Program-made: the position numbers and the translations under genes
NCBI GenBank assembly: GCA_034440635.1
Contig: JAOTON010000477.1
Coordinates: 364,001-428,000, forward strand
Origin: Lepas anatifera
Lineage: Eukaryota; Arthropoda; Thecostraca; Lepadidae
DNA length: 64,000 nt
Reading direction: 5' to 3'
The notes under the pieces: generated by a model
Seen by the model: only the letters and a program-made list of their open reading frames with translations
Databases searched by the model: none
Told to the model about the DNA's origin: nothing
Shown here: in pieces, positions 35,901-42,059 of the stretch
Position numbering within the stretch: the stretch's first letter is position 1
How the letters are laid out: each line of letters opens with the position of its first letter

Positions 35901-36877
35901 CTAAATAGGTCACAGAGTGTAATGTCAACTAATGCAGCTGTAACTTAAACAAGGCCATGAGATGTACACAAAAAGCCAGTACCGTTCTCCTTATCCAGAA
36001 TGTATGAGGGAGTGTCCATTTAGAAAGACACCAGTGGTCCTGTCACCAGCACTGTTTATTGGTGTGTTCGATGAATTGGCGCTATCGACGCTCTGCCCAT
36101 AATAATTACCCTATGAGGGAGGGGAGTGAAACCTAGGAGGGTGTTAAGTGAAACCTTGTAGAGTGGCAAGGCTGTTTCAAAGGCTGGCCATCATCAATAT
36201 AATCAGCATCAATGTAAGCATGTTTTGACGTCGCCCCTTTGCGTAGTTAAAACTGTGTTCAGTCTGAGGGAAGGGGACAGTTTTAGAGATAGGAGGACCC
36301 ATAGCTGTTTGCTTTGGCTTTAGAGGCATCACGAGCAAAATTTATGCAGGCTTGACAATGAATCAGAGGAGGATATATCCGCAAGGCAATTTGGCGGCGA
36401 GCCTCTCTGGAGCGCACAAAATATGGTAAAAATATGCTGTAATGTAGTATGTCTTCTGAAGCCCCATCAAGGTTCAAGACATTACTGTGCGGTGAAGTTA
36501 CTAAATCCAGAAGATGAGCACCGCTCCTGTCACCTCCTCCACTAACCACACACAGCCACCCTTCCCTCTCCCCACAACCGTAGAAAATGTTACTAAGTCA
36601 TTAATCTGTACGATAAACGCTCTTCTCAATCCCCTTATACACATGTATTAAACCGTCTGTTTGTGTGACCTGACCTAACCCGTCCGGGGTTCGCTGTGTT
36701 CTCAGATGGAAGTGGACGAGGTACGTCCCTTTGAGCCCAACGTTCCGCGGCTTCCCGTCTCCACGGACCTGTAATTTTAGCAGTTCGGGAAATTCAAGTG
36801 CCTTAAAAGATACATCTCCCAGCACCGGTGCAATGGAAAATGGAGCCTATCTGAACACGGTGGAAGATTTACCGTAA
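5802..36877 (+). CDS. SLC23A1-like: SLC23 family transporter gene, 13 traced coding exons
   Basis: Encodes a polytopic plasma-membrane transporter of the nucleobase-ascorbate transporter / SVCT family; vertebrate members take up ascorbate with sodium, and others carry nucleobases. Exons are 5802-5963, 6995-7152, 17087-17286, 19003-19129, 24581-24698, 25223-25360, 26193-26346, 27183-27322, 30513-30660, 31809-31888, 33184-33325, 35311-35431 and 36706-36877. All junctions are GT-AG, phases match throughout, and the sum is 1860 nt (619 codons plus TAA). Landmarks are DDVPPWY (~residues 43-49), GITTLLQTTLGSRLP (TM2-3), LFKMFP (~250-255), ESIADYYACA (~340-349), INRG, GNTGVIAVTK (390-399), LDNTIPG, DEERG and PLSPTF. 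TM1 reads Gln-Gln where the family has Gln-His, and the signature starts with Gly rather than Pro/Gln/Glu. The start codon is not resolved. Substrate cannot be told from sequence. Confidence 0.93.
5964..6994 (+). other. SLC23-like intron 1
   Basis: A 1031-bp intron. It contains a probable LINE 3' coding fragment at 6390-6731; the rest holds no recognisable feature. Confidence 0.8.
6390..6731 (+). mobile_element. LINE ORF2 C-terminal fragment
   Basis: An open + strand frame reads through REIHSLKLYQRLINNNGRL and on to FSLPQTEPL before the stop TAA at 6729. This resembles the region after the reverse transcriptase thumb in non-LTR retrotransposons (R/K-x-IH-x-L-x-LY pattern). No start codon, no RT core and no tail are present. 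The assignment rests on pattern only. Confidence 0.35.
6995..7152 (+). CDS. SLC23A1-like: SLC23-like exon 2: TM1-TM2
   Basis: The acceptor is CGGCAG|CAA and the donor TCCAG|GTGAGT, with phase 0 in and phase 2 out. It encodes QFLTMLGGAVVMPLVV, completing TM1, then a loop and SGITTLLQTTLGSR. The family motif QHYLT reads QQFLT across the exon 1/2 junction, replacing the conserved His. Confidence 0.92.
8150..8434 (-). mobile_element. MITE with CATAGGCGGATCCAGG-type ends
   Basis: The left end is CATAGGCGGATCAAG and the right end CCTGGATCCACCTATG, near-perfect terminal inverted repeats. The interior has runs of G/C and 'GGCGCC' blocks that match the copy at 39051-39321 in reverse orientation. GAGGGGGC occurs just outside both ends, but 9 bp off on the left, so the duplication is uncertain. 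Confidence 0.6.
9565..12445 (-). pseudogene. Broken transposon-encoded protein, two exons with frameshifts
   Basis: Minus-strand pieces follow in protein order. The N-terminal part (12445-12117) has RHKRQISKNVRLPKAELVEA, then LCDNCRK, a cysteine-rich head, and ends at a donor AAAAA|GTAAGTA. After an intron come KRNHGILPEV and FYEDDEVSRMCPGKK (~10940-10830), PKHLAAGSGTH (~10710), LTCEDLITWL (~10590) and YKQWESADR (~10440). Further on are GDFSENYTFIVQDAVQGF (~10250), HPFVAYWR, IHYFSDGSSAQYKN (~10015) and IKGTRRSHRFNP (~9670). I recognise this as a protein repeated in many invertebrate genomes, carried by transposons and usually called uncharacterised. At least five frameshifts make it non-functional. 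A D..S/A-QYKN motif suggests an RNase H-like catalytic fold, but that is inference. Confidence 0.65.
12715..12830 (+). repeat. SINE core fragment inside the transposon
   Basis: It contains GTTGCCGACGCCATATG, then AAGTTGGTGCGTC, and an A/T-rich tail AAAAATTATT. These match the 3' half of the SINEs at 27487-27665 and 30863-31050. The tRNA-like head was not recognised upstream. It interrupts the region between the first coding exon and the right arm of the transposon. Confidence 0.5.
13640..16440. other. Intron 2 sequence, no feature supported
   Basis: AT-rich intronic DNA with scattered short frames that match nothing I recognise. A patch at 14700-15050 repeats GAGAAC/GGTTCTC motifs several times in both orientations, but without a clear period. 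Confidence 0.4.
16446..16595. mobile_element. Short hAT-type MITE with target-site duplication
   Basis: A 150-bp element running from CAGGAGCGGACGCAG to CTGCGTCCGCCAGTG. Reversing the right end gives CACTGGCGGACGCAG, so the ends form a 15-bp imperfect inverted repeat. Flanks are ATCTTGGT (16438-16445) and ATCTTTGT (16596-16603), an 8-bp duplication with one mismatch. Confidence 0.75.
17087..17286 (+). CDS. SLC23A1-like: SLC23-like exon 3: TM3-TM4
   Basis: The acceptor is CCACAG|G and the donor ACAG|GTGAGT, with phase 2 in and phase 1 out. It encodes LPIVQGPSFIYLPPILAMMK, the LP-x-x-Q-G/A segment of TM3 that lines the transport path in NAT proteins. A hydrophilic loop with a WQCP motif follows, then TM4 (GTLLVASVIQMLLGF). 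Confidence 0.93.
17523..17978. mobile_element. TTAA-flanked palindromic MITE
   Basis: TTAA at 17523-17526 and at 17975-17978 bracket inverted ends: AGGGAATGTGGCACCTT on the left and AAGGTGCCACATTCTCT on the right. The inner halves also resemble each other in reverse. TTAA targets and such short ends fit the piggyBac-like or Kolobok group. It lies in intron 3 of the SLC23-like gene and encodes no transposase. Confidence 0.7.
18618..18785 (+). repeat. SINE-like dispersed repeat
   Basis: It contains AGAGGAGGATGGCGCAGGGG then TTAAGGAGCGATGAGTGCGG. A reverse-oriented copy at 31607-31762 shares this block and its flanking ATTCATGC-TTCATACACAAA and CTACAACAAAA blocks. The copies differ by scattered substitutions. 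The TGGCGCAGGGG stretch could be a pol III A box, but no clear B box was found. Confidence 0.55.
19003..19129 (+). CDS. SLC23A1-like: SLC23-like exon 4: TM5
   Basis: The acceptor is CATGCAG|GG and the donor ATAAC|GTGAGT, with phase 1 in and phase 2 out. It encodes AVGLLLKAISPLVVAVNILA and IGIGFFEVLGD. This matches the family segment G-x-L-L-x-x-I-x-P-L, though the usual TVTPT triplet after it is VVAVN here. Confidence 0.88.
19130..22540. other. Intron 4, no feature supported
   Basis: The first part of a 5.45-kb AT-rich intron. Short frames near 20219-20900 look random. I see no transposon ends or protein motifs here. Confidence 0.5.
22553..22626 (+). repeat. tRNA-like sequence, probably a SINE head
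   Basis: It has an A-box-like TGGTCTAGTGGGTAGAGGCC, an anticodon-arm-like CCTGT-CTCGTGA-TCAGG (a CGT anticodon if read literally), and a B-box-like GTTTCGAATCC. The acceptor stem does not pair and the T stem is imperfect, so it is not a working tRNA. It is most simply a SINE head or tRNA pseudogene on the + strand. Confidence 0.5.
22650..24580. other. Intron 4 continued, one GC-rich patch
   Basis: Mostly AT-rich. The patch at 23630-23890 is more GC-rich and open in two + frames of about 78 codons and partly in a minus frame, but none matches a family I know. It may be an old gene or transposon fragment. Confidence 0.35.
24581..24698 (+). CDS. SLC23A1-like: SLC23-like exon 5: TM6 and following loop
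   Basis: The acceptor is TTTTCAG|G and the donor CCCG|GTAAGT, with phase 2 in and phase 0 out. It encodes LVLVVLFSQYLAQVHVPFPY, then a basic PKRRG stretch, then PLFKMFP. The LFSQY...V-x-x-P and LFKMFP motifs are diagnostic of animal SLC23 proteins. Confidence 0.95.
25223..25360 (+). CDS. SLC23A1-like: SLC23-like exon 6: TM7 and extracellular loop
   Basis: The acceptor is CCGGCAG|GTG and the donor CTCAAT|GTGAGA, phase 0 at both ends. It encodes VLLSILVSWALCALLTAADV, then a loop with one N-glycosylation sequon (NQT), then AVAARTDTKLN. The ARTD motif is conserved in the family. Confidence 0.93.
25997..26240 (+). repeat. 83-bp tandem triplication spanning the exon 7 splice acceptor
   Basis: Three copies with an exact 83-bp period. 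Each holds the intron end CTCTGTGTGTGGCAG and the first ~50 nt of exon 7 (GTGGT-CAG--GGCGCCCTGG...). The TGGCAG acceptors fall at 26021, 26104 and 26187. Copies 2 and 3 are almost identical; copy 1 differs at a few sites. 83 is not a multiple of three, so only the third acceptor keeps the transporter frame. Confidence 0.95.
26193..26346 (+). CDS. SLC23A1-like: SLC23-like exon 7: TM8 with catalytic acidic motif
   Basis: It uses the last of three tandem acceptors (GGCAG|GTG); the donor is TCAG|GTGCTT, with phase 0 in and phase 1 out. It encodes APWFHLPYPGEYGTPTASAG and then SIVESIADYYACAG. The Glu (~340) and Asp (~344) match the TM8 acidic residues that are essential in characterised NAT transporters. 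The usual ESIGDYYACAR reads ESIADYYACAG. Confidence 0.93.
27183..27322 (+). CDS. SLC23A1-like: SLC23-like exon 8: NAT signature
   Basis: The acceptor is CCTCAG|GT and the donor ACCAAA|GTACGC, with phase 1 in and phase 0 out. It encodes AIPPPVSAINRGIGMEGLGG, then NASTSY, then GNTGVIAVTK (390-399). The family signature is [QEP]-N-x-G-x(4)-T-[RKG]. All fixed positions match except the first, which is Gly here. Confidence 0.95.
27487..27665 (-). mobile_element. tRNA-headed SINE with 15-bp target-site duplication
   Basis: On the minus strand the element begins GGGGGCGCGGTAGTGGAGTG (pol III A-box region), has the B-box GGTTCAAGGCCC, then a body with GGCGACGCCATATGACCCTG and GTTGGTGCGTCG, and ends in an A/T tail. 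GACAAAAGGTCTTTA occurs directly at both ends (27472-27486 and 27666-27680), proof of target-primed insertion. It lies in intron 8, antisense to the gene. Confidence 0.85.
27766..28322 (-). pseudogene. USP37-like deubiquitinase C-terminal fragment, frameshifted
   Basis: Minus-strand coding-like sequence inside intron 8 of the SLC23-like gene. It reads DTDLEELAEQDGAEEWPTR, then the ubiquitin-interacting-motif-like KSQLQEAIRCSQEKDEP, then AHSYR. A frame change follows, then TTQAGHYVVDVYSLEAALF, one extra base, and HYDDRSVT...GYIFFYLHTD to a stop at 27766-27768. The GHY motif carries the catalytic His of USP peptidases, and the order UIM - SYR - GHY - YDD - GYIFFY is that of the USP26/29/37 group. 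About nine residues are missing after SYR and the Cys box is absent. A possible acceptor (GGTACAG|GTGTGAAC) precedes it, so it may be a genomic duplicate rather than a retrocopy. Confidence 0.7.
28400..29330. other. Intron 8 sequence, no feature supported
   Basis: AT-rich intronic DNA between the USP37-like fragment and the AGGTCA-rich repeat. No open frame or terminal repeat is convincing. Confidence 0.4.
29340..30080. repeat. AGGTCA-rich dispersed repeat, family 2
   Basis: Repeated AGGTCA/TGACCT motifs sit in a fixed backbone (blocks such as AAAATTTGAC-TA-CAAG and AGGTCATTAAGGTCTAC). A diverged relative lies at about 42130-42720. Element ends were not found. It differs from the TTAA-bounded AGGTCA elements at 33657 and 49903. 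Confidence 0.45.
30513..30660 (+). CDS. SLC23A1-like: SLC23-like exon 9: TM9-TM10
   Basis: The acceptor is TGTCGCAG|GTC and the donor GCATGG|GTAGGT, with phase 0 in and phase 1 out. It encodes VASRRVIQWSGGMMIVAGLV, TKFGAVFISVPTPVFGGAFV and ALFGMIFGMG. This aligns with the family's V-GSRRV-Q and P-P---GG-F--LFGMI pattern. Confidence 0.95.
30863..31050 (-). mobile_element. tRNA-headed SINE with target-site duplication
   Basis: The minus-strand head reads GGTGGCTTAGTGGATAGCACC (A-box region) and GGTTCAAGTCCC (perfect B box), and shares its 3' body with the SINE at 27487-27665. TGTAGATCTAA is repeated directly at 30852-30862 and 31051-31061. It sits in intron 9. Confidence 0.85.
31607..31762 (-). 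repeat. SINE-like dispersed repeat, second copy
   Basis: Reverse-oriented copy of the repeat at 18618-18785, with the block GGATGGCGCCGGGGTTAAGG on the minus strand. It ends about 45 bp before exon 10 of the SLC23-like gene. Confidence 0.55.
31809..31888 (+). CDS. SLC23A1-like: SLC23-like exon 10: TM11 region
   Basis: The acceptor is CTGCAG|GC and the donor AGTTTG|GTAAGT, with phase 1 in and phase 0 out. This 80-bp exon encodes LSMLQKIDLGSPRNVFIVGT. It matches the L-x-x-L-Q-x-x-D-x-x-S-x-R-N-x-F-x-x-G pattern that is highly conserved in SLC23. Confidence 0.93.
33184..33325 (+). CDS. SLC23A1-like: SLC23-like exon 11: TM12-TM13
   Basis: The acceptor is TTGCCGCAG|ATC and the donor CCAG|GTGAGC, with phase 0 in and phase 1 out. 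It encodes IIPNCVSKKPELLRTGVENL, then DQLLQVCLSTCVFVSFVLSC and LLDNTIPG. The -G---D-L--VLL-T--FV----F-LDNTIPG pattern is preserved. Confidence 0.93.
33503..33656. mobile_element. MITE with GGGCTGTCCAT-type ends
   Basis: The left end GGCTACGCCATAAATTACGG and right end TTACGTAATTCATGGACAGCC are imperfect inverted repeats of the family CCATAAATTACGTAACGC. A related partial copy is near 32735-32765 (CATAAAGAACGTAACGC). It directly abuts the TTAA-bounded element at 33657. Confidence 0.55.
33657..34548 (+). mobile_element. TTAA-bounded AGGTCA-rich element, copy 1
   Basis: TTAA at 33657-33660 and 34545-34548 bracket an 892-bp non-coding element. The left end CACGCGCGGTGGAGGGG is shared with the copies at 41503 and 49903. 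The interior follows the same order: GAGGTGGCCGGAGAAC, GACCGAGTGGTGA, an AGGTCA-rich stretch near 33950-34060, TCAATCCTCATTT-like and GTGTACATTAT blocks, and GACCTCGTTTCACTTTGAAG. The right end is more diverged. It occupies intron 11. Confidence 0.6.
35311..35431 (+). CDS. SLC23A1-like: SLC23-like exon 12: cytoplasmic tail start
   Basis: The acceptor is GCTCTTTCAG|GG and the donor AGAAA|GTAAGG, with phase 1 in and phase 2 out. It encodes TDEERGMVEWKRQ, a Ser/Glu-rich linker, and SPYDFPYGMSFIRK. The EERG--EW and SYD-P-GM--I families of residues are hallmarks of the SLC23 C-terminal region. Confidence 0.93.
36706..36877 (+). CDS. SLC23A1-like: SLC23-like exon 13: C-terminus
   Basis: The acceptor is GTTCTCAG|A, phase 2 in. 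It encodes WKWTRYVPLSPTFRGF, matching the conserved P-x-S/C-P-x-F-x-G-F end of the membrane domain, then a Ser/Thr-rich hydrophilic tail ending NTVEDLP and TAA at 36875-36877. No canonical AATAAA lies within 150 bp; AGTAAA near 37048 is a possible variant signal. Confidence 0.9.
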
Positions 36878-37248
36878 TTATTCCAGTGAGGAAGATTTAT
36901 CGCAATTATTGCAGTGATCCACGTCGGAGCGAGGAAGCACAAGTGTTATCATTCCCCGGAATTTGAGACAAAGTGACCGGAGGTCAAACCTCTTGCTTCC
37001 AATTGCTTAAGACATAGAAAAACTTTATTTTAGTGACAGAATTTGTCAATTTTCTAGTAAATACCGCGAGAATCGGGCGGTAAACATGAGCGATTTGCCC
37101 TGCATAGCAGGTAGTATTCGCCTACTAGTATTATATCAGATTGACTGTATGACTGTATGCTTATCAATCGCCCCCAGGCTTATATACCCAATTACAGGCG
37201 AAGTCATCGTAAGTTAAAATACACCCACAATCACAAATGCTCACCCAT

Positions 37249-38260
37249 CTACACATATACACTTGGCCAGTGCGAAAAAGGTCCTTTATGTAAACTAACA
37301 AATGGATATAGTAAAGCATGCGCTCGATGACGCTGCGTACAATGACAGTCGTTTTTTATCCGTCCGATCGGGTCGGTAAATAAATCCGCTTTGGTGAGAG
37401 TGCAAGGAAGTGGTTCCTTTCCGAGATATACGTGTAATAAACTTGACTTCACAGTGTTTACTCTCTCAAATGGTACGTCAATACGTGTCATTGGAGCATT
37501 CCTAGCTAAGTTTCGTGGCACGTGAATTGTAAAACAATCCAGCAAATAAGACGATGCAATAAGACCCTTTAAACAGCTTGTGTAAAGATAAAACATCGAA
37601 CTGATAGCGCCTGTAGTCCGAAGCGGTCTGATATCCTTAACCAACAGCAGCTGGTCATAAACGAAGGGCCTACTGTGTGGATTTTTATTGGGGGAGAGCC
37701 ACATCAAGAACTCCTGCTGGATTCTATCAACCTGCATAAGATGACATTCGGCAGCTCCGGCCCAAATCGTTAAAGAGTACTCGAGGACCGATCTAACATT
37801 TGCGTTATAAGCGGCAATTGCAGCCTGTTTGTTCAGTTTACAGTGAGAGGAGACTGACTGGAAGGTTCTGATGAGCAATCCGATAACCTAATCGGGTTGA
37901 AATACTGTTTAACTGGTGCGGTCTGAGAATGTGAGTTTTTGGTCAAGAGGGACTCCCAAATTGCTGATGCTGTTGACTATTTCTAAGATGGTGCCGTTGA
38001 TAGTGTACGCCGAGTCAACGGGATTTCGTTTTAATGTGGCATTGAAGCTATTGCATTTCGATGCGTTTAGTTTCAACCTCTGGTTGGCGGCCCATCATGC
38101 ACTGGCTCAAGGTCCTTCTGCAATTTTAGAACGTCATCTGAAGCCTTCACCTGTTGTAACATTTTCAGATCGTCAGCAAGAAGCAGGCAATTCGTCGGCA
38201 CTACCCATGGTAAGTCGTTCACAAATAGAGAAAAGAGCAAATTATAAATAAGCCCTCTCT
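37249..38260 (-). pseudogene. LINE reverse transcriptase 3' part, degraded
   Basis: Minus-strand pieces read SLFVNDLPWVV...LLLADDLKML around 38250-38155; the A-D-D of the RT active site is at 38177-38169. A broken segment follows (LKLNASKCNSF, SNLGVPLD), then an open 209-codon frame (37878-37249) with SVLEYSLTIWAGAAECHLMQ and VDRIQQEFLMWL, the typical post-RT region of non-LTR retrotransposons. Stops and frameshifts interrupt the RT core. Confidence 0.7.
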
Positions 38261-38458
38261 CCCTCCCCCCATCTTGTGGCCTCCACTGGATATCGGGTAA
38301 ATTGAAATCTCACAACACAAGGACAGGCCTTGTTCCAGGAATCGCCGAGAAGCATTAGAACATCTGTCGTGGTGTGTAAGTTATTTTCTAAAAGTACACC
38401 GTGAATCTGTATGACTTCCAAGAGTTGAGTTTTTGTGAGTGTTCGTCGATGTGACTGA

Positions 38459-38920
38459 CTATATAAGAGTGCTGGAAATGGTGAAGACAAGGACGGTCCT
38501 GTACACTTTCTCTTCAGCTTCAACAACATAGCACTGGTGGCAGCGGGGGGATGCGCCGCCAGGGACTGGCTGGGCTTGGGCCAATTCCAGACCCACGAGT
38601 CGAGCGTTGATTTGAACGTGGGGATCCGATGTATGACTAGTATGTGCGGGATCTGGGTGGGCAAGCAGGACAGAGGCTAACGACTCGTGTTGCTCTTCCG
38701 TGCGTGTTAGGGTGAGAGCGTCTGAAAAGGTATTAGGAGCCCGAGACATGACTAGACGGCGGGCCATAGGAACCTGGAGTCCTTGTATGAGTTGGGCTGT
38801 CAGAGTCTGGTCCTTTATGATTTTACTTTGGGCATCTGCTTCCGATTACGTTAGTCTTTTACCGATTGTCCGCAGTCTGTCCGCGTAATTGGAGACAGAC
38901 TTGTCATTGCGTTGAACAGT
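38459..38920 (-). pseudogene. LTR-retrotransposon gag remnant
   Basis: The minus-strand frame reads LTVQRNDKSVSNYADRLRTI, a stop, QLIQGLQVPMARRLVM, then TFSDALTLTRTEEQHES and a short C-x-x-C stretch. The pattern (S-x-x-x-Y/F-x-x-R-L-R, F/L-I-x-G-L, L-x-E/D-A-L) is that of a capsid-domain gag of Ty3- or BEL-like retrotransposons. LTRs and pol were not found. Confidence 0.5.
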
Positions 38921-39050
38921 CAGATGTAATGTAGCCAGGAGTCGGGTCCACGGACGTGATTTGCGCTGGGTCGGGACCGTGGATCTAAAACGAGACTGTC
39001 CAATATGTCCTGCACGTACAAGATGAACCAGCGGGATCTATAGGTTATGC

Positions 39051-39321
39051 CATACCCGGATCCAGGATTGCCGATCGGGGGGGGCACCTTCCCGGGGGGC
39101 GCCATCCGGACCAGAGGGGCGCCACTTTTGACCGGTAAAACCTATTAGGTGGGCGCCAAATCCTATCAGTGGGCGCCGATTTTCGCATCCTGGGGGGGGT
39201 GGAAAGCGACATTTCGAGGGGGCGCCATCGACCTTTCAGGGGGCGCCGTGACTATTTCAGGGGACGTCGAGGGTCGATCGGGGGGGGCACGTGCCCCTTT
39301 GCCCCCCTGGATCCGCCTATG
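39051..39321 (+). mobile_element. MITE with 8-bp target-site duplication
   Basis: A 271-bp element starting CATACCCGGATCCAGG and ending CCTGGATCCGCCTATG. GGTTATGC is directly repeated at 39043-39050 and 39322-39329, an exact 8-bp duplication consistent with hAT. The interior has several GGCGCC-containing blocks, as in the inverted copy at 8150-8434. A further split copy flanks the nest at 49774-51110. Confidence 0.85.
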
Positions 39322-39329
39322 GGTTATGC

Positions 39330-40150
39330 TGTGGTTCATCCGTCCATCACTATATTCTGCATCTGTTTATTCTCTGCCTCTGCCTCTGTTTATATTCTGC
39401 CAACGATTATATTGGGTTCGTTTAAATGGATAAGAAGTGACTCTGTATATAAGTCTGGCTTAGCACGCCTGGTTTATTTCAGATAGGAGCGAACAGCACA
39501 CATAACTCCTCACCCACGCTTCCCCTGTCATGAGTTCAGCCACGTCTCGGTGACAGCGATGATGTCAAAGAGCTTGAGCTCCTCTGCACTTGCCCTCAGA
39601 AACCCCAACTATTTCCGCAGGCTTTGAATTTGTGGGGCAGAGCTGCAGTTTGACTGGCGGTACATGGTCCCTGGTCCGACGCCTGTCACAAACAATTCCT
39701 CATACCCACATTCCAAACGCAATACCACCACTGTGCTCTTCTGCCAAGAACAATGTAGGAATCAATAACTTTACCTCAATAAATTTTGGATGCTTAAAAA
39801 ACAACGTTTTTTATAAATGTCCCAAATTATATTTGGCAATAAACTCAGGGATGCTTCGTCTGCTCCAGTGACAAAATCGTCAGAGAAACGATTGTGGTCA
39901 CCTTACAGAATAACGCATGTCATGTTATATATCCTTTGTATTCTACGAACACATCAAATAGGTCTTGGAAATAGAACCGTGCGTGCTATAATGCATCGAC
40001 CAGCGGGGCACCATCGCACGACTGGCAATCCCAGCAGCTTAGAGCGACAGTGAGAGAGGGTGCACCTTCCTTAGCAGTCCCGCCCTTACCGGTAAGTGTC
40101 ACTAAGCTGTAAGTGCGCCTGAGCGAATCCGATTCGCCTTCCCGCCTTTA
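39330..40150. other. No feature supported
   Basis: Mixed sequence between the MITE and the LINE fragments. Short frames only, none recognisable. Confidence 0.4.
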
Positions 40151-40645
40151 GACGTAAAATCCAGCAGCTAGGGACATCTTGAATATCTTGCACAAGGGGT
40201 TGGCCAGTTCTGCAGCTCATTCTTTGAGCACACGGGCACTAAGCCCATCCGGACCGCAGGCCTTGCTTGTTACCAAGTCCTCTAACGCGCGACGAACAGA
40301 CTCCTCCGTCACAGTAAGCATTTCTAATCGATCATCGATGGAGAAGGGTATGTCCGGAAAATTCACGACATCGGGATCGGAAAACTTTCCTGCAAAAGTG
40401 CGATTCAAAAGGTTGGCTCTGCACACGTCATCGTAAACCTGTATACCATTGCTTTCAAGTGCTCCAATTCCCTTTATCTGTTTAAAACTCTTTAAAAATG
40501 TCCAAAGGCGGTTTGGATTGTCCCTAAAATCTCCAATAAGTCTTTGCAAGTACTTTGAATAGCCATGACTAGACAAGTGTTTACATTCAGCTCGCCTTTG
40601 CACAAATATCGTCTTTACACGTTCATCATTAGGATGAAGTTTCAT
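40150..40645 (-). pseudogene. LINE pre-RT and RT motif 0 fragment
   Basis: The minus frame runs through MKLHPNDERVKTIFVQRR, NRLWTFLKSFKQIKG and VTSKACGPDGLSARVLKE. It then meets a TGA where a Cys would be expected and continues AAELANPLCKIFKMSL. K-A-x-G-P-D-G-L is the classic RT entry motif of non-LTR retrotransposons. Confidence 0.7.
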
Positions 40646-40985
40646 TCGCTCAAAAGCTGCCTTTTTTCAAACGCAAATCGCGACCCTCGTCCAGATTTTT
40701 GTATATGGTATGCGTCAGGTACATACGTCAGTTGGAGTTCAGTACTATTGTTCGGTCGGTAACCGCTCTGTCTGTCAGAAAGTAAATCGTGATTGGTCTG
40801 GTGACTATATATTGCACGAAAAACTATGTTTACCAATAATTTTGACGCGCAGGACAGCAAGCTTATTGGGCGATAATTACGGAAATCAGAATGTGATCCT
40901 TTTTAAATATGGGGGTTATGTTTGCAATCTTCCAGACTTTCGGATATATCCCCAACTGAACAGATTTGTTGAAAAGTAATGCCAA
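40642..40985 (-). pseudogene. LINE RT motif 1-2 fragment, out of order
   Basis: Minus-strand pieces read LFNKSVQLGIYPKVWKIANI and TPIFKK, a frameshift, then SKLLVNIVFRAIYSHQ, LLSDRQSGYRPNNSTELQLTY and PDAYHIQKSG. These are RT domains 1-2, which should follow the K-A-C-G-P-D-G-L segment; on the minus strand this piece instead precedes it. Confidence 0.65.
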
Positions 40986-41034
40986 GGGACGTGCGATCAG
41001 AATGGCGGCCATTTTTAAAACTTTCGTGGGAATT

Positions 41035-41506
41035 TCGTCAGATCAAGGTCAAAGGTCATGAGTAAAGATCAATCCTCATTTCCCATGCAACAGCTGCTGT
41101 AGTGTTAGTTGTAGTGTACATTATAGGTAATGTACTATATTGTGACGTTATAGGTCAATGACCTAGCATGACCTTGACCCTACAATTTGATTAAAAATAA
41201 TCTATGAACTTTTCTTGATATCCCTGGCCCGCCTTTCGAATATTCCCAGTTTTTTTTCCACATAATTACGGAATTTCCCGATAAGTCACCAGCATGGCCA
41301 ATATTTGACATTTATGACCCCGTTTGACCTTGAAGATATTGACCTAGGCCAATGAAAATTGGCTAAAATGTATATCACCATAGCCCCTACCCACCCCCTT
41401 AAGCGCCTTTTTGCTAAGTTTCTCAGTTTCCGAGATCTCAAGGGGAATCTACTAGGCCCCGTCTTGTGTGCGTTAGTGTCAGGCCCCTCTCCAGTGCGGG
41501 TGTTAA
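41035..41506 (+). mobile_element. TTAA-bounded AGGTCA-rich element, 5'-truncated copy
   Basis: It begins within the AGGTCA-rich interior (ATCAAGGTCAAAGGTCATGA) and runs through GTGTACATTATAGGTAATG, TTTATGACCCCGTTTGACC and AGTTTCCGAGATCTC. It ends CTCTCCAGTGCGGGTG-TTAA (41503-41506). The 3' end matches the inverted-repeat end of the copy at 49903. Confidence 0.6.
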
Positions 41507-42055
41507 CACGCGCACTGGAGGGGGGTGGGGCCTCAGAGGCCCCCCCCACCTGTTTTTCCGAGATGGCCGGAGAACCGCTCGTAGCCGATAAGCGATACTT
41601 GACCACATTTAATAAAATTCAATAGCGCGTCGATTGGTGAAGATTTTTTTAAAATCGGTGGGAAATTTTTTTATTTATAGGCTTTCAAAGTCAGACCTGC
41701 ATTTTGAGATCGCCGTAATCGCATGGTCGGACCAGTTAGCTTGCATTGGAGACCGAGTGGTGAAGTCATAACGCCATATAACCTGGATTATATGTCAAGG
41801 TCACCTTATATGAAGGTCCAGGCCAAGGTCAAAGGTCACAGGTCAAGGTCATATCTGTTTTTTTTAAGGTCACTGACCACAGTGCTTCCAGTCAAATGGC
41901 GTTACCCAGTCTGACGTATATTATTCTATGATGCCATTGATAAAGTACCCCAATATAAATGTCAAGGTCAAAGGTCATTGGGAAAGGTCAATCCTCATTT
42001 CCCGCCAAACAGTGGCTATGGTGTTAGTCAAAGTGTACATTACAACCGGCGTCCT
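41503..42055 (+). mobile_element. TTAA-bounded AGGTCA-rich element, 3'-truncated copy
   Basis: It starts at the same TTAA (41503-41506) with CACGCGCACTGGAGGGGG. It runs through GAGATGGCCGGAGAACCGCT, GACCTGCATTTTGAGATCGC, GAGACCGAGTGGTGAAGTCA and a dense AGGTCA cluster at 41790-41870. It stops after GTGTACATTACAAC. Copies 49903 and 33657 show the missing second half. Confidence 0.65.
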
Positions 42056-42059
42056 CAGG

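Noticed and set aside
36601..36825. Minus-strand 74-codon ORF at the end of the SLC23-like gene
   Set aside because: It is the shadow of exon 13, whose + strand frame matches the conserved PLSPTF segment.
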